The translations under genes were made by a program, and so were the position numbers. 64,000 bases of DNA, taken from Herbidospora galbida. Its GTDB lineage: Bacteria; Actinomycetota; Actinomycetes; Streptosporangiales; Streptosporangiaceae. The notes beneath the pieces were generated by a model. It was not told the DNA's origin. It saw only the letters and a list, made by a program, of their open reading frames with translations, and searched no databases. The stretch covers positions 124,001 to 188,000 of the forward strand of contig NZ_SZQA01000010.1 in the NCBI RefSeq assembly GCF_005233835.1, given 5' to 3'. Every line of letters begins with the position of its first letter. Position 1 is the stretch's first letter. Below, piece after piece: positions 8,901-22,006 of this stretch.

Positions 8901-9848
8901 ATGGCAGAGATCCTGGTGCTCGTCGAACAGGTCGACGGCGAGATCAAGAAGGTCACCCTCGAACTGCTCACCCTGGCCCGCTCGCTCGGCGAGCCGTCGG
9001 CCGTGTGGGCCGGTCCCGGCTACACCGACGTCGCCAAGGCCCGCCTGTCGGAGTACGGCGCGGAGAAGATCTACGTCGCCGACTCGGCCGACATCGCCGA
9101 CTACCTGGTGGCTCCCAAGGCCGAACTGCTCGCCTCGCTGGTCGGCAGCCGGTCGCCGGCGGCGGTCCTGATCGCCTCCACCACCGAGGGCAAAGAGGTG
9201 GCGGGCCGCCTGGCCATCAAGACCGACAGCGGCGTCATCACCGACGCGGTCGGCGTGGCCGAGGGCTTCGTCGCCGAGCAGCCCGTCTTCGGCGGCGGCG
9301 TGATCGTGCACAGCAAGGTCGCCAAGGGCACGCCGATCATCGCCCTGCGTCCCAACTCGACCCAGCCGGTGGCCGCCGCCGGGGCCGGCACCGAGGAGAA
9401 GGTCGACGTCGCGCTCTCCGACGCCGCCCGCGGGGCGCGCGTGGTCGAGCGGGTGAAGGAGAAGTCGAGCTCCCGTCCGGAACTGACCGAGGCCGCGATC
9501 GTGGTCTCCGGCGGTCGTGGCGTCGGCGCCGACTTCTCGATCATCGAGCAGCTGGCCGACTCGCTCGGCGCGGCCGTGGGCGCCTCCCGGGCCGTGACCG
9601 ACTCGGGGTGGTACCCGCACGAGTTCCAGGTCGGGCAGACCGGGAAGACCGTGGCGCCGCAGCTCTACATTGCGGCGGGCATCTCCGGGGCCATCCAGCA
9701 CCGGGCCGGGATGCAGACCGCCAAGACGATCGTGGTGATCAACAAGGACGGGCAGGCGCCCATCTGGGAGATCGCCGACTTCGGCGTGGTGGGCGACCTG
9801 CACAAGGTGCTGCCGCAGCTGATCGACGAGATCACCAAGCGGAAGTAG
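8901..9848 (+). CDS. etfA: Electron transfer flavoprotein subunit alpha
   Basis: A 315-residue EtfA/FixB protein that binds the redox-active FAD. The C-terminal FAD-binding region is visible: VVSGGRGVG, GASRAVTDSGW, QVGQTGKTVAPQLYIA, GISGAIQH and the VVINKD segment. ATG at 8901 is preferred over an upstream in-frame TTG because AGGGAGGG sits 7-10 nt before it and the family begins with MAEILVLVE. It follows etfB and is closed by a strong hairpin terminator. Confidence 0.95.
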   Translation: MAEILVLVEQVDGEIKKVTLELLTLARSLGEPSAVWAGPGYTDVAKARLSEYGAEKIYVADSADIADYLVAPKAELLASLVGSRSPAAVLIASTTEGKEVAGRLAIKTDSGVITDAVGVAEGFVAEQPVFGGGVIVHSKVAKGTPIIALRPNSTQPVAAAGAGTEEKVDVALSDAARGARVVERVKEKSSSRPELTEAAIVVSGGRGVGADFSIIEQLADSLGAAVGASRAVTDSGWYPHEFQVGQTGKTVAPQLYIAAGISGAIQHRAGMQTAKTIVVINKDGQAPIWEIADFGVVGDLHKVLPQLIDEITKRK

Positions 9849-9858
9849 TCCGGCCGCA

Positions 9859-9894
9859 CGAAGGGCGCCGGGGCTTCGGCCTCGGCGCCCTTCG
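9859..9894 (+). terminator. Intrinsic terminator of etfBA
   Basis: CGAAGGGCGCCG and CGGCGCCCTTCG form a perfect 12-bp stem around a 12-nt loop, 10 bp after the etfA stop. No long T run follows, as is common in actinobacteria. Confidence 0.75.
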
Positions 9895-9971
9895 GTCGTC
9901 GCGGCGGGGTGTGGCGCGGCCGGGTGGCGCGGGGTGCGGCGGGAGGGGTCGGCGGCGGGGGGCGCCGGCCC

Positions 9972-9988
9972 GGCGGAGCCGTAACGGA
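9972..9988 (-). repeat. Dispersed repeat, copy 1 (reverse)
   Basis: The reverse strand reads TCCGTTACGGCTCCGCC, identical to cores after gatB and gltX. Like them it lies downstream of a gene terminator in a non-coding gap. Confidence 0.6.
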
Positions 9989-10060
9989 GCGGAGTCTTTC
10001 GGGCTTTCCGCCACGTGAACGGGGGTTTCCGGCGGCTGTCCGGCGGGCAGACCGATTCAG

Positions 10061-10093
10061 GTCGCCCTTACGGCCCGGGCCGTAGTGGGCGAC
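10061..10093. repeat. Long inverted repeat upstream of the cysteine desulfurase
   Basis: GTCGCCC-TT-ACGGCCC is followed immediately by GGGCCGT-AG-T-GGGCGAC, giving two stacked 7-bp stems. It lies about 15 bp upstream of the presumed -35 region of the next gene, so it may be an operator, a boundary hairpin or a late terminator. Confidence 0.5.
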
Positions 10094-10143
10094 CACCAAT
10101 TCCCCGCGGTGGAGTCGGAGTTCACTGCGGATACGCTTGTTTG

Positions 10144-11289
10144 GTGCGAACTGCCTACCTGGATCATGCCGCGACCACGCCGATGGTTCCCGAGGCGGTC
10201 GCCGCGATGGTGGCGGAGCTCTCCCGGGTCGGAAACGCCTCCTCGCTGCATGCCGCGGGGCGCCGCACCCGGCGCATCGTGGAGGAGTCGCGCGAGACCA
10301 TCGCCTGTGCGCTCGGCGCGCGGCCCAGCGAGGTCGTGTTCACCGCCGGGGGCACCGAGGCCGACAATCTGGCGATCAAGGGGCTGTTCTGGGCCCGGCG
10401 GCGTCCTCGGGTGCTGCTCAGTTCGATCGAGCACCACGCCGCGCTCGATCCGGCCCACTGGCTGGCCACCCACCAGTCTGCGCGGGTCGAACTGCTGCCC
10501 GTCGACGCCCAGGGGCGGGTGCGGCCCGAGACGCTGAAGGCGGCGATCGGCGACGACGTCGCGCTGGTCAGCGTGATGTGGGCCAACAACGAGGTCGGGA
10601 CCGTTCAGCCGATCCACGAGCTGGCGGCCATCGCCCACGAGGCCGGGGTGCCCTTCCACACCGACGCCGTGCAGGCGGTCGCCCAGCTCGACGTCGACTT
10701 CGCCGCCTCCGGGGTCGACGCGATGACGATCTCCGGCCACAAGGTGGGCGGGCCGATGGGGGTCGGGGCCCTGCTGCTGGCGCGGGGGGTCGATCCGGTG
10801 CCGGTGCTGCACGGCGGCGGCCAGGAGCGCGACGTGCGGTCGGGGACCCTCGACGCGCCCGCCATCGCCGGGTTCGCCACGGCCGTGAAGCTCGCCGTCG
10901 AGCGCCGGGCCGCGCTGGCCGCCCGGCTGACCGACCTGCGTGACCTGCTGATCGCGAAGGTCCGGGCCGCCGTGCCCGACGTGGTGGTCAACGGCGACCC
11001 CGACCGGCGGCTGCCGGGCAACGCCCACTTCACCTTCCCCGGGTGCGAGGGCGACGCCCTGCTGATGCTGCTCGACGCCAAGGGCGTCGAGTGCTCGACC
11101 GGCTCGGCGTGCTCGGCCGGCGTGGCCCAGCCCTCCCACGTGCTGCTCGCGATGGGCCAGGACGGCGCGCAGGCGCGCGGGTCGCTGCGCTTCTCGCTCG
11201 GGCACACCTCGACGGTGGAAGACGTCGAATGGGTCGGCGAGGTCATCGGCGGCGTCGTGGAACGGGCCCGCCGAGCGGGTCTTTCCTGA
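10144..11289 (+). CDS. Cysteine desulfurase (NifS/IscS family)
   Basis: PLP enzyme of 381 residues that removes sulfur from cysteine as an enzyme-bound persulfide. The PLP lysine is in [10 protein letters not shown] and the mobile catalytic cysteine in [10 protein letters not shown] near residue 320. The N-terminus [10 protein letters not shown] is typical of the family. GTG at 10144 is preferred: TACGCT at 10132-10137 is a good -10 hexamer ending 6 nt before it, so the message is probably leaderless. Located near mnmA, it most likely supplies sulfur for tRNA 2-thiouridine formation and possibly Fe-S clusters. Confidence 0.92.
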   Translation: MRTAYLDHAATTPMVPEAVAAMVAELSRVGNASSLHAAGRRTRRIVEESRETIACALGARPSEVVFTAGGTEADNLAIKGLFWARRRPRVLLSSIEHHAALDPAHWLATHQSARVELLPVDAQGRVRPETLKAAIGDDVALVSVMWANNEVGTVQPIHELAAIAHEAGVPFHTDAVQAVAQLDVDFAASGVDAMTISGHKVGGPMGVGALLLARGVDPVPVLHGGGQERDVRSGTLDAPAIAGFATAVKLAVERRAALAARLTDLRDLLIAKVRAAVPDVVVNGDPDRRLPGNAHFTFPGCEGDALLMLLDAKGVECSTGSACSAGVAQPSHVLLAMGQDGAQARGSLRFSLGHTSTVEDVEWVGEVIGGVVERARRAGLS

Positions 11290-11344
11290 CGTTCGAAAAA
11301 CCAGGTCTGCTCATGCTTTTCTGGCCAGGTCAACTCATGCTGTG

Positions 11345-11434
11345 CCTGAGCGCGCCGGTGTCTGGACTGAGGAGCGCAGGAGAGCGAAGCGAACCGGAGC
11401 GACGAGGGAAGACACCGGATCAAAAGCGCTCAGG
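11345..11434. repeat. Large imperfect palindrome, REP/MITE-like
   Basis: Nested arms CCTGAGCGC/GCGCTCAGG (9 bp) and CCGGTGTCT/AGACACCGG (9 bp) enclose a purine-rich core with repeated GAGCGNAG-like words. It fills the gap between two convergent genes. Just upstream, CCAGGTCTGCTCATGCT and CCAGGTCAACTCATGCT form an imperfect direct repeat (about 11300-11342). The element may serve as a bidirectional terminator or be a mobile-element relic. Confidence 0.55.
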
Positions 11435-11455
11435 CCTGCGCGTGCGGAGCACGTG

Positions 11456-12463
11456 CTAAGTCAAAAAATGGGCCACGGCTGACCACTCCGGGTCCATCGT
11501 GACGACGATCGCCGGGCGGCCCTCGCGCCAGACCAGGTCGCGGACCGCGCGTTCGGTGGCGCCCGTCGGGTCGGCGTAGACGTGGAAGGTCCGTACGCCC
11601 TCGGAGCTCACGTGGGCGGCCACCACAGCCGGGCCCAGCGCCGCGGTCAGGGTCTGGTGGAAGGCGTTGAGGGCGTCGAGCGAGTCGCCTGCCGGGAGGC
11701 CGTCGCCGTCGGACTTGCGGTAGGGCAGGGTGACGGCGATGTGCTGGTCGTAGAGGGGGTAGTCGACCGGGCGGAGCGGGAACCTGGCGGTCGCGGTGAG
11801 CTTCTTGCCGCGGGCCGTGGTGCCTTCGAGCAGGGCCCACTGTTCGTCTTGGAAGCCCTCGGCGACGTCGGCCACCACGGCCGGAAGGTGGATCGCGGGG
11901 AGGGCGTCGATCGGCTCGATCTGGGCGGCGGTCACGTCGCCGACCCAGCGGGCCACCTCGTCTTCGCCGAGGAGGCGGTCGAGGGCCAGCATGGCGGTCT
12001 CCATGCGGGTGTCGTCGTCGATGTCCTCGAAGATCGGGTGATAGGCGGAGATGTCGACCCTCGGGCTGCCCGGCGGGACCCGCAGGGCCACCACGAAACG
12101 GGCCATGTCGAACTCGTGGGGACCGGCCGGGAACCGGACGTCGGCCGGGATCGAGGCCGCCTGCCGGGACGGATGGAACTCCCACATCGCGTCGGGCTCG
12201 GGGGCCGCCTGCGCCCAGCGGTGGGCCAGGGAGCGCAGCTCCGGGTTGGCGGCCGAGCTGACGACCAGGGAGAAGAGGCTGCCTCGGCCGTTGCCGACCT
12301 CCCAGACCAGGCCCGGGTCGATCGCCGCCACGGCGGGGGCCATCAGTTCAGCCTTGTCGTCGGCGGCCTCCACCCGGGGGCGGGCCTCGGCCCACCACGT
12401 CCAGAACTCGGAGATCGCCACCGCCGGGTCAACCGGCTCGCTCTTGCGCCCGAACAACCGCAT
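11456..12463 (-). CDS. DUF695-like hypothetical protein
   Basis: A 335-residue cytoplasmic protein without signal peptide or membrane segment. The C-terminal segment (RPAIVVTMDPEWSAVAHFL) and the Trp-rich N-terminus (FWTWWAEARPRVEAAD) resemble DUF695 proteins, whose function is unknown. ATG at 12463 (MRLFGRK) is preferred over an upstream TTG. It diverges from mnmA with 59 bp between the starts and converges on the cysteine desulfurase. Function is not inferred. Confidence 0.7.
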   Translation of the reverse strand: MRLFGRKSEPVDPAVAISEFWTWWAEARPRVEAADDKAELMAPAVAAIDPGLVWEVGNGRGSLFSLVVSSAANPELRSLAHRWAQAAPEPDAMWEFHPSRQAASIPADVRFPAGPHEFDMARFVVALRVPPGSPRVDISAYHPIFEDIDDDTRMETAMLALDRLLGEDEVARWVGDVTAAQIEPIDALPAIHLPAVVADVAEGFQDEQWALLEGTTARGKKLTATARFPLRPVDYPLYDQHIAVTLPYRKSDGDGLPAGDSLDALNAFHQTLTAALGPAVVAAHVSSEGVRTFHVYADPTGATERAVRDLVWREGRPAIVVTMDPEWSAVAHFLT

Positions 12464-12522
12464 GGCGTGCAATCCAACCAGCAGGACGGGCAGGACGCCA
12501 ACGCGGGTAGGCTCGAAGGGTT

Positions 12523-13605
12523 ATGGGATTCAAGCCTCTGCGCGTGCTCGCCGCCATGTCCGGCGGCGTCGACTCGGCCGTGGCCGCCGCCCGCATCGCG
12601 GAGGCCGGCCACGATGTGACGGGTGTGCACCTCGCGCTGTCGTCCAACCCGCAGTCCTACCGCACCGGCGCGCGGGGCTGCTGCACCGTCGAAGACTCGC
12701 GCGACGCCCGCCGCGCCGCCGACGTCATCGGCATCCCCTTCTACATCTGGGACATGGCCGAACGCTTCCACCGCGACGTGGTCGAAGACTTCGTGGCCGA
12801 ATACGCCGCCGGGCGGACCCCCAACCCCTGCCTGCGCTGCAACGAGAAGATCAAGTTCGAGGCGGTGCTCGACCGGGCCCTCGCGCTCGGCTTCGACGCC
12901 GTCGCGACCGGCCACCACGCGCGCCTCGAAGACGGGGTGCTGCGGCGCTCGCCCGACGAGGGCAAAGACCAGTCCTATGTGCTCGGCGTGCTGACCCGCG
13001 AGCAGCTCTCGCACGCGATCTTCCCGCTGGGCGACTCGACCAAGGCCCAGGTCCGCGAAGAGGCCGCCCGCCGGGGGCTGACCGTCGCCGACAAGCCCGA
13101 CTCCCACGACATCTGCTTCATCGCCGACGGCGACACCCGGGCGTTCCTGGCCGACCGCCTCGGCGAGGCCGAGGGGCCCATCGTCGACGCGCTGTCGGGC
13201 AAGGTCGTCGGCACCCACGGCGGCGCGTTCGGCTACACGGTCGGGCAGCGCAAGGGCCTCAACATCGACCGGCCCGCCGCCGACGGCCGGCCGCGCTACG
13301 TGCTGTCGATCGAGCCGGTGTCCAACACGGTGACGGTCGGGCCACGGGCGGCGCTCGAGGTGACGTCCATCGTCGCGACCAAGCCGGTGTGGAACGGGCC
13401 CGTCGACACCTCTACGGGCGAGATCGGGTGTTCGGTGCAGTTGCGGGCGCACGGCGAGGTCTATCCGGCGCGGGTGCGCGTGGGCGAGGGCGAGGTCCAC
13501 ATCACGCTCGAGGCGCCCGCCACCGGGGTCGCGCCCGGTCAGGGGGCCGTCCTCTACGACGGCGACACCGTGATCGGCTCGGCGACCATCGCCTCGGCCG
13601 CCTGA
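12523..13605 (+). CDS. mnmA: tRNA-specific 2-thiouridylase
   Basis: MnmA/TrmU, 360 residues, activates U34 of Glu, Gln and Lys tRNAs with ATP and inserts sulfur. The PP-loop motif [10 protein letters not shown] lies at residues 14-23, the first catalytic cysteine in [14 protein letters not shown] and the second in DSHDICFI. The central HHARL and [11 protein letters not shown] segments are typical. The cysteine desulfurase encoded upstream is the probable sulfur donor. TAGGCT at 12507-12512 lies 10 nt before the ATG, so the transcript has almost no leader. Confidence 0.95.
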   Translation: MGFKPLRVLAAMSGGVDSAVAAARIAEAGHDVTGVHLALSSNPQSYRTGARGCCTVEDSRDARRAADVIGIPFYIWDMAERFHRDVVEDFVAEYAAGRTPNPCLRCNEKIKFEAVLDRALALGFDAVATGHHARLEDGVLRRSPDEGKDQSYVLGVLTREQLSHAIFPLGDSTKAQVREEAARRGLTVADKPDSHDICFIADGDTRAFLADRLGEAEGPIVDALSGKVVGTHGGAFGYTVGQRKGLNIDRPAADGRPRYVLSIEPVSNTVTVGPRAALEVTSIVATKPVWNGPVDTSTGEIGCSVQLRAHGEVYPARVRVGEGEVHITLEAPATGVAPGQGAVLYDGDTVIGSATIASAA

Positions 13606-13667
13606 GGCCGTCATCCACCGGCAAAGCTTCAGCGCACTGTCATTCGTGTGAGGCCGATGTGCCTGAA

Positions 13668-14300
13668 TCAGGCGAATTCCATGGACTCGCCCGGCTTGAG
13701 GCGGCGCATGTCGGCCTTCTGCTTCTTCCCCTCGACCGCCATGAAGTTGTCGATCATGCCCTGGCCGATCTCGTTGACCAGCCCGTCGTGGGTCGAGAAG
13801 GCGTGGTCGGGGCGGACGGCCCTGAGGTATTCGATGAAGTCCCACACCCGCAGCCACGGCGCGTTCGACGGGGCCAGCAGGGTCTCGACGGCCACGCCCG
13901 GGTCGGTCAGGGCGTCGCCCGGGTAGAAGACGCGGTCGTCGATCAGGAAGCCGATGTTCTGGATGATCGGGGCGTCGGGGATGGTCGGGGCGTGCCATTC
14001 GCCGATGACGCGTACGGAGAAGCCGGCCACCTCGAAGACGTCGCCCTCGCGGACCGTCTGGATCTTCACCGGGACCTCGCCGAGGGCGTTCGTGACCCCG
14101 TTGCAGGTCCAAACCTCCAGGTCAGGGCTGGCCGACTTGATCAGGTTGGCGTCGAGGTGGTCGACGTGCTCGTGGGTGATCAGGACGGCTTCCGCGCCGT
14201 CGAGCAGGCCGGTCCCGCTGAAGCTGCCCGGGTCGAGGACGAACGCGCGGCCGTCCTTCTCGAAGCGCCAGCAGGCATGGCCGAGTTTGGTGAGCTTCAT
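13668..14300 (-). CDS. MBL-fold metal-dependent hydrolase
   Basis: A 210-residue metallo-beta-lactamase-fold protein of the YtkL/UPF0173-like type. It has the metal motif THEHVDHLD near residue 62, and later H, D and H ligands in GEWHAP, YPGDAL and FSTHDG. Substrate unknown. ATG at 14300 is chosen: the protein starts at MKLTKLGHACWRF, AGGA precedes it, and the minus-strand -10 TAGCTT lies 7 nt upstream, so the message may be leaderless. It diverges from the MetE-like gene with 19 bp between the two start codons. Confidence 0.85.
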   Translation of the reverse strand: MKLTKLGHACWRFEKDGRAFVLDPGSFSGTGLLDGAEAVLITHEHVDHLDANLIKSASPDLEVWTCNGVTNALGEVPVKIQTVREGDVFEVAGFSVRVIGEWHAPTIPDAPIIQNIGFLIDDRVFYPGDALTDPGVAVETLLAPSNAPWLRVWDFIEYLRAVRPDHAFSTHDGLVNEIGQGMIDNFMAVEGKKQKADMRRLKPGESMEFA

Positions 14301-14306
14301 AATTCC

Positions 14307-14313
14307 TAAGCTA
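14307..14313. promoter_or_regulatory. Symmetric -10 element serving two divergent genes
   Basis: The 7-mer TAAGCTA reads TAAGCT on the plus strand and TAGCTT on the minus strand, both fitting TANNNT. On each strand a 7-nt gap separates it from the start codon (GTG 14320 and ATG 14300), so both mRNAs could begin at their start codons. Confidence 0.55.
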
Positions 14314-14319
14314 GTCCTC

Positions 14320-15321
14320 GTGCATTCGTACCCATGGGACCAGGCCACCGCTACCGGGGTCGGTTCCCACCCCGGCGAAGACCATGTCGAGGCGCTCCGG
14401 ACCGTGTTCGGAGAGCTGCCGATGCCCTATCTGCCCGAGTTGCCGGCACGGGGGGTGGGGGCGGACATGATCGGGCGTACCGCCTCGCTGCTCGTCGAAC
14501 TGGCCGTCGAGGTGCAGCCCTCGGGCTGGCGCATGGCCGACCGGCCGGGGCGCGACCACAAGCGGGCGCGTGATCACCTGCTGCGTGACCTCGACGCGCT
14601 GGAGGAGGTCGCGCAGGGGTACACCGGGCCGCTGAAGATCCAGATCTGCGGGCCGTGGACCCTCGTCGGGGCGATCGAGCTGCGCTACGGCGACAAGGTC
14701 CTCGCCGACGCCGGGGCGGTCCGCGACGTCACCGACTCGCTGGCCGAGGGGCTCGCCGCGCACATCGCCGACGTGCGGAAACGCGTTCCGGGGGCCTCGC
14801 TCGTGGTGCAGGTCGACGAGCCGGGGCTGCCGGGGGTGCTGGCCGGGACGGTGCCGACGGCGTCGGGGTTCTCCCGTCTCGCCCCGGTCGAGGGCCCGCT
14901 CGCCGCCGCGCGGCTCGGGCAGGTGCTGTCGGCGGCCGAATTCCCGATCGTCCACTGTTGCGCGCCTTCGGTGCCCTTCGAGGTGCTCCGCACCGCGGGG
15001 GCCAAGGGGATCTCCCTGGACGCTTCCCTCATGCGGCGGCGTGACGAGGACGTCCTCGGCGCGGCCATCGAGGCCGGGATCGCCTTCTTCCTCGGCGTGG
15101 TGCCGGGCACGGACAGCCGGCTGCCCGACGTCGGCGTGGTCGCCAAGCCGGCGCTGGAGCTGTGGCGGCGGCTGGGGTTCCGGCCAGAAGGGCTGGCGCA
15201 CCAGGTCGTGCTGACACCGGCGTGCGGACTCGCCGGCGCCTCGCCCGCCTACGCGAAGGCGGCGCTGGCGAAATGCCGCGAATCGGCCCGGGTGCTGCGG
15301 GAGGACCCAGAGGAGGAGTAA
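14320..15321 (+). CDS. Methionine synthase (MetE C-terminal-like / UROD-MetE family)
   Basis: A 333-residue protein equal to the catalytic half of cobalamin-independent methionine synthase. Zinc ligands are visible in PIVHCCAPS (His and Cys) and TPACGLAG (Cys), and VQVDEPGLPG matches the substrate-binding Asp/Glu region. It lacks the N-terminal folate domain of full-length MetE, so its methyl donor may differ. The frame extends far upstream, but that part lies over the divergent gene; GTG at 14320 is the credible start. The same gene stands between mnmA and ligA in other actinobacteria, from memory. Confidence 0.85.
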   Translation: MHSYPWDQATATGVGSHPGEDHVEALRTVFGELPMPYLPELPARGVGADMIGRTASLLVELAVEVQPSGWRMADRPGRDHKRARDHLLRDLDALEEVAQGYTGPLKIQICGPWTLVGAIELRYGDKVLADAGAVRDVTDSLAEGLAAHIADVRKRVPGASLVVQVDEPGLPGVLAGTVPTASGFSRLAPVEGPLAAARLGQVLSAAEFPIVHCCAPSVPFEVLRTAGAKGISLDASLMRRRDEDVLGAAIEAGIAFFLGVVPGTDSRLPDVGVVAKPALELWRRLGFRPEGLAHQVVLTPACGLAGASPAYAKAALAKCRESARVLREDPEEE

Positions 15322-15373
15322 GAGCCCGCGGAAGTACATCCGATTGCAAGCGTGGCCAGATATCCCTACACCT

Positions 15374-15775
15374 ATGCGGATATTTCTGGTCACGGGCGCA
15401 GTGCTGGCCGGGCTCCTCGTCGCGGCCTCTCCGGCCCTCGCCGACACCTGGCACTGGGGGCCGGTGAAGTCGGCGGACGGCAAGGGCAGGGTCACGAACG
15501 GGAAGATCGTCGGCACGGCCGCCGGGCTCAAGATCACCGGGCGGCTGCACGACGCCACGGCGGGTGGTTCGTGTTCATGGGTGCGGTTCCGGTACCTGAC
15601 CGATCGCGGCAAAACGGTGTACAAGTCGTACAAGACCTGTAAGGCCGGATGGAGCGCGGTCACCCTCAAAACGGACCATGTCCTCAGCGTCGAAGCGCGT
15701 GTCTGCCGGGGCACGGCCACGGCGGTTACCGGGCGTTGCTCCGCTTATGAGGGGGTCTGGGCGCAGGGCGGCTGA
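15374..15775 (+). CDS. Small secreted hypothetical protein
   Basis: A 133-residue protein with a clear Sec signal peptide (MRIFLVTGAVLAGLLVAASP, cleavage after ALA near residue 24). The mature ~110 residues contain four cysteines (SCSW, KTCK, RVCR, GRCS) that could form two disulfides, and an alternating pattern suggesting a beta-sandwich. No family was recognised. It sits between the MetE-like gene and ligA. Confidence 0.75.
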   Translation: MRIFLVTGAVLAGLLVAASPALADTWHWGPVKSADGKGRVTNGKIVGTAAGLKITGRLHDATAGGSCSWVRFRYLTDRGKTVYKSYKTCKAGWSAVTLKTDHVLSVEARVCRGTATAVTGRCSAYEGVWAQGG

Positions 15776-15824
15776 GCACGGGAAAGTCGGTCGGCGGCGA
15801 TAGGTTTTCCCTGAGTCGCGATGA

Positions 15825-18029
<2,205 letters not shown>

Positions 18030-18048
18030 CGCCGCCGCCGAAATGGAA

Positions 18049-18091
18049 GAGGCCACCCGTTCCGGGCTTCTGGGCCGGAACGAGTGGCCTC
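18049..18091. terminator. Bidirectional terminator between ligA and cellulase gene
   Basis: GAGGCCACCCGTTCCGG and CCGGAACGAGTGGCCTC form a 17-bp stem with one mismatch around a 9-nt loop, between two convergent genes. Confidence 0.8.
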
Positions 18092-18145
18092 GGTCTGCGG
18101 GGGGTGCTCGGGTGTGGTTCGGCGCAGCCCGCAGAGTTCAGGGGC

Positions 18146-19579
<1,434 letters not shown>

Positions 19580-19812
19580 TCACCAGTTGGCGGGCACCTG
19601 AAGGCCCATCCCGAATTAGGCGAGGCCCTCAGGGTGAAACACCCAGGCAACACGGTGGAAACGGCTATCTGGGCATCTGAAACTTTCAGTGCGAACGTGC
19701 TAGATCAATCCATCGCACGAAATATCCCGTAACGCAACGTGCCCAAGCGGTTTCGCGAAGTGGCCCGTAGGCCGTACCCTCCCATAGTGACCTCTTGGGG
19801 GGTTTCTCAACG

Positions 19813-21930
19813 ATGACTGCAATTGCGCGCCATCTCATGCCATGTCCTGAGATCGGCGACTCGACCGGATCAACTGGCCGTGCCCCCGCGCCGCCCGACA
19901 CTCGGGACGCCGGGCCGCGGCTCGGCTCGCCCCTGTGGACCTACTTCGCGGCGATCATCACGATCGGGTTCACCGCCCTCGTCGTCGCGACCGTCCGGCT
20001 CGGCGGCCCCGAGCTGGCGCTGCTCGGCGCCGACCCGCTCTTCTGGGTGCTGGTCGTGCTGGTCTTCCTGGGCGAGCTCCGGCCGGTGATGGTGAGTTCG
20101 TCCGCGCTCGTCGGGGGCACCCCCACCTCGACGATGTTCACCTTCGCGGTGCTGATGCACTACGGGCTGTCCGCCGCCGCGATCATGCAGGCCGTCGCGA
20201 TGCTGGTCAGCGGGCTGGTGCACAAACGGGCCTGGCACCGCATCGCGTTCAACATCGCCCAGGTCACCCTCGCGTGCCTGGCCGCCGCCGTCGTGTTCGG
20301 CATGTTCGGCGTCCACTCGCGGCCCATGAACACCTGGACGCCCACCGGCGCCGACATCCCGGCCATCGTGCTCGCGGGGCTGGCCTACTTCCTGGTCAGG
20401 GGCCTGCTGGTGTGCGGCGCGGTGGCGCTGCACGAGCGCAAGACCGTGCTGCGCGTGCTGAAGACCTCGCTCGTGCCGCAGGGCCTCGTCTACGGGGCGC
20501 TGCTCGGCCTCGCGCCGCTGGTCGTCGTGGTGATGGAGCACTCCGCCGGGCTGGTGCCGCTGTTCGTGGCGCCGCTCGCGGCCGTCTACTTCACCGCGAC
20601 GCTGTCGATGCGCCGCGACCACCAGGCGATGCACGACGGCCTGACCGGGCTGCCCAACCGCAAACTGCTCATCCTCCGCACGGAGGAGGCGCTCGCCGAA
20701 GCCCGCCATGACGAGCGGGTGGGGCTGCTGCTGCTCGACCTCGACCGGTTCAAAGAGGTCAACGACACCCTGGGGCACCCGGTCGGCGACCTGCTGCTCA
20801 AGATCGTGGCCCACCGGCTGACCCACTCCGTCCGGCCCGGCGACGTCGTCGCCCGGCTCGGGGGCGACGAGTTCGCGGTGCTGCTGCCGCAGATCCGCGA
20901 CGCCCAGGCCGCCAAGGAAGTGGCCTCCCGCCTGCGGGTCGCGCTGACCGAACCGGTCAGGCTCGAAGGGATGACCTTCGATCTGGACGCGTCCATCGGC
21001 ATCGCCCTCTACCCCGACCACGCGCCCGACTTCGAGCTGCTGCTCCAGCGCTCCGACGTGGCGATGTACATGGCCAAGGAGGCCCGCTCGGGCGTCGAGT
21101 TCTACGTGGCCGAACGCGACCGCAACTCCCCTGAGCGCCTCAGCCTGCTCGGCGACCTCAGAAGGGCCATCGACGGCGCCGAACTCGACCTCCACTACCA
21201 GCCCAAGGTGGCTCTCCAGGACGGCCGCGTCGAGGGCGTCGAGGCGCTGCTGCGCTGGTGGCACCCGGTACGCGGACCCGTCTCGCCCGGCGAGTTCATC
21301 CCGCTGGCCGAGCAGTCCTACCTGATGCGCGAGCTCACCCAGTACGTCATCGCCAAGGCCCTCGACCAGGCCGCCCGCTGGTGGCACTCCGGTCTGGAGA
21401 TCCCGATCTCGGTCAACGTGTCGGCCCGCGACCTGCTCGACTCGGGCCTGCCCGACCAGCTCTCGGCCGGCCTGGCCCGCTACTCGCTGCCCGCCAATGC
21501 CATCCACCTAGAGGTCACCGAGCGCATCCTGATGACCGACCAGGCCTACTCGGCCGACACCATCCGCACGCTGGCCGCCCTGGGCGTCCCCCTCGCGCTC
21601 GACGACTTCGGCACGGGCTACTCGACGCTCGTACGGCTGCAGCGGCTCCAGGTCGACGAGGTCAAGATCGACGCCTCGTTCGTCCGGAAACTGGGGGAGT
21701 CGGCCGATGACGAGCGGATCGTGCGCTCGATCATCGACCTGGTCCGGTCGCTCGGATTGCGCGCCGTCGCCGAAGGGGTGGAATCGGCCGACATCGCTGC
21801 GCAATTGCGGGGCATGGGCTGCCACGCCGGGCAAGGCTGGTGGCTCGCCGAGCCCATGCCGGCCGAGGAGGCCGTCGTGTGGCTGCGGTCGCGGCTGCGG
21901 CTGCCGATGGCCACGTCCAGGGTCGATTGA
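19813..21930 (+). CDS. Membrane GGDEF-EAL protein
   Basis: A 705-residue cyclic-di-GMP enzyme. About six N-terminal hydrophobic segments (residues 40-275) form a membrane sensor-like region. The GGDEF domain follows, with an RPGD inhibitory I-site five residues before RLGGDEFAVLL. The EAL domain has VEALLRWW, NVSARDLL, LEVTERIL, LDDFGTGYS, VKIDASF and AEGVES, i.e. the metal and substrate residues. Both synthesis and hydrolysis of c-di-GMP are therefore possible. ATG at 19813 is chosen because a GGGGGG stretch precedes it by about 12 nt. Confidence 0.92.
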   Translation: MTAIARHLMPCPEIGDSTGSTGRAPAPPDTRDAGPRLGSPLWTYFAAIITIGFTALVVATVRLGGPELALLGADPLFWVLVVLVFLGELRPVMVSSSALVGGTPTSTMFTFAVLMHYGLSAAAIMQAVAMLVSGLVHKRAWHRIAFNIAQVTLACLAAAVVFGMFGVHSRPMNTWTPTGADIPAIVLAGLAYFLVRGLLVCGAVALHERKTVLRVLKTSLVPQGLVYGALLGLAPLVVVVMEHSAGLVPLFVAPLAAVYFTATLSMRRDHQAMHDGLTGLPNRKLLILRTEEALAEARHDERVGLLLLDLDRFKEVNDTLGHPVGDLLLKIVAHRLTHSVRPGDVVARLGGDEFAVLLPQIRDAQAAKEVASRLRVALTEPVRLEGMTFDLDASIGIALYPDHAPDFELLLQRSDVAMYMAKEARSGVEFYVAERDRNSPERLSLLGDLRRAIDGAELDLHYQPKVALQDGRVEGVEALLRWWHPVRGPVSPGEFIPLAEQSYLMRELTQYVIAKALDQAARWWHSGLEIPISVNVSARDLLDSGLPDQLSAGLARYSLPANAIHLEVTERILMTDQAYSADTIRTLAALGVPLALDDFGTGYSTLVRLQRLQVDEVKIDASFVRKLGESADDERIVRSIIDLVRSLGLRAVAEGVESADIAAQLRGMGCHAGQGWWLAEPMPAEEAVVWLRSRLRLPMATSRVD

Positions 21931-22006
21931 CCGCGTCGAGGAGGGGCTGCGGCTCGCCCTAGGATGAGGTGTCCACACTCCACCCAGGAATCGGGTTAAA
22001 CGACTT

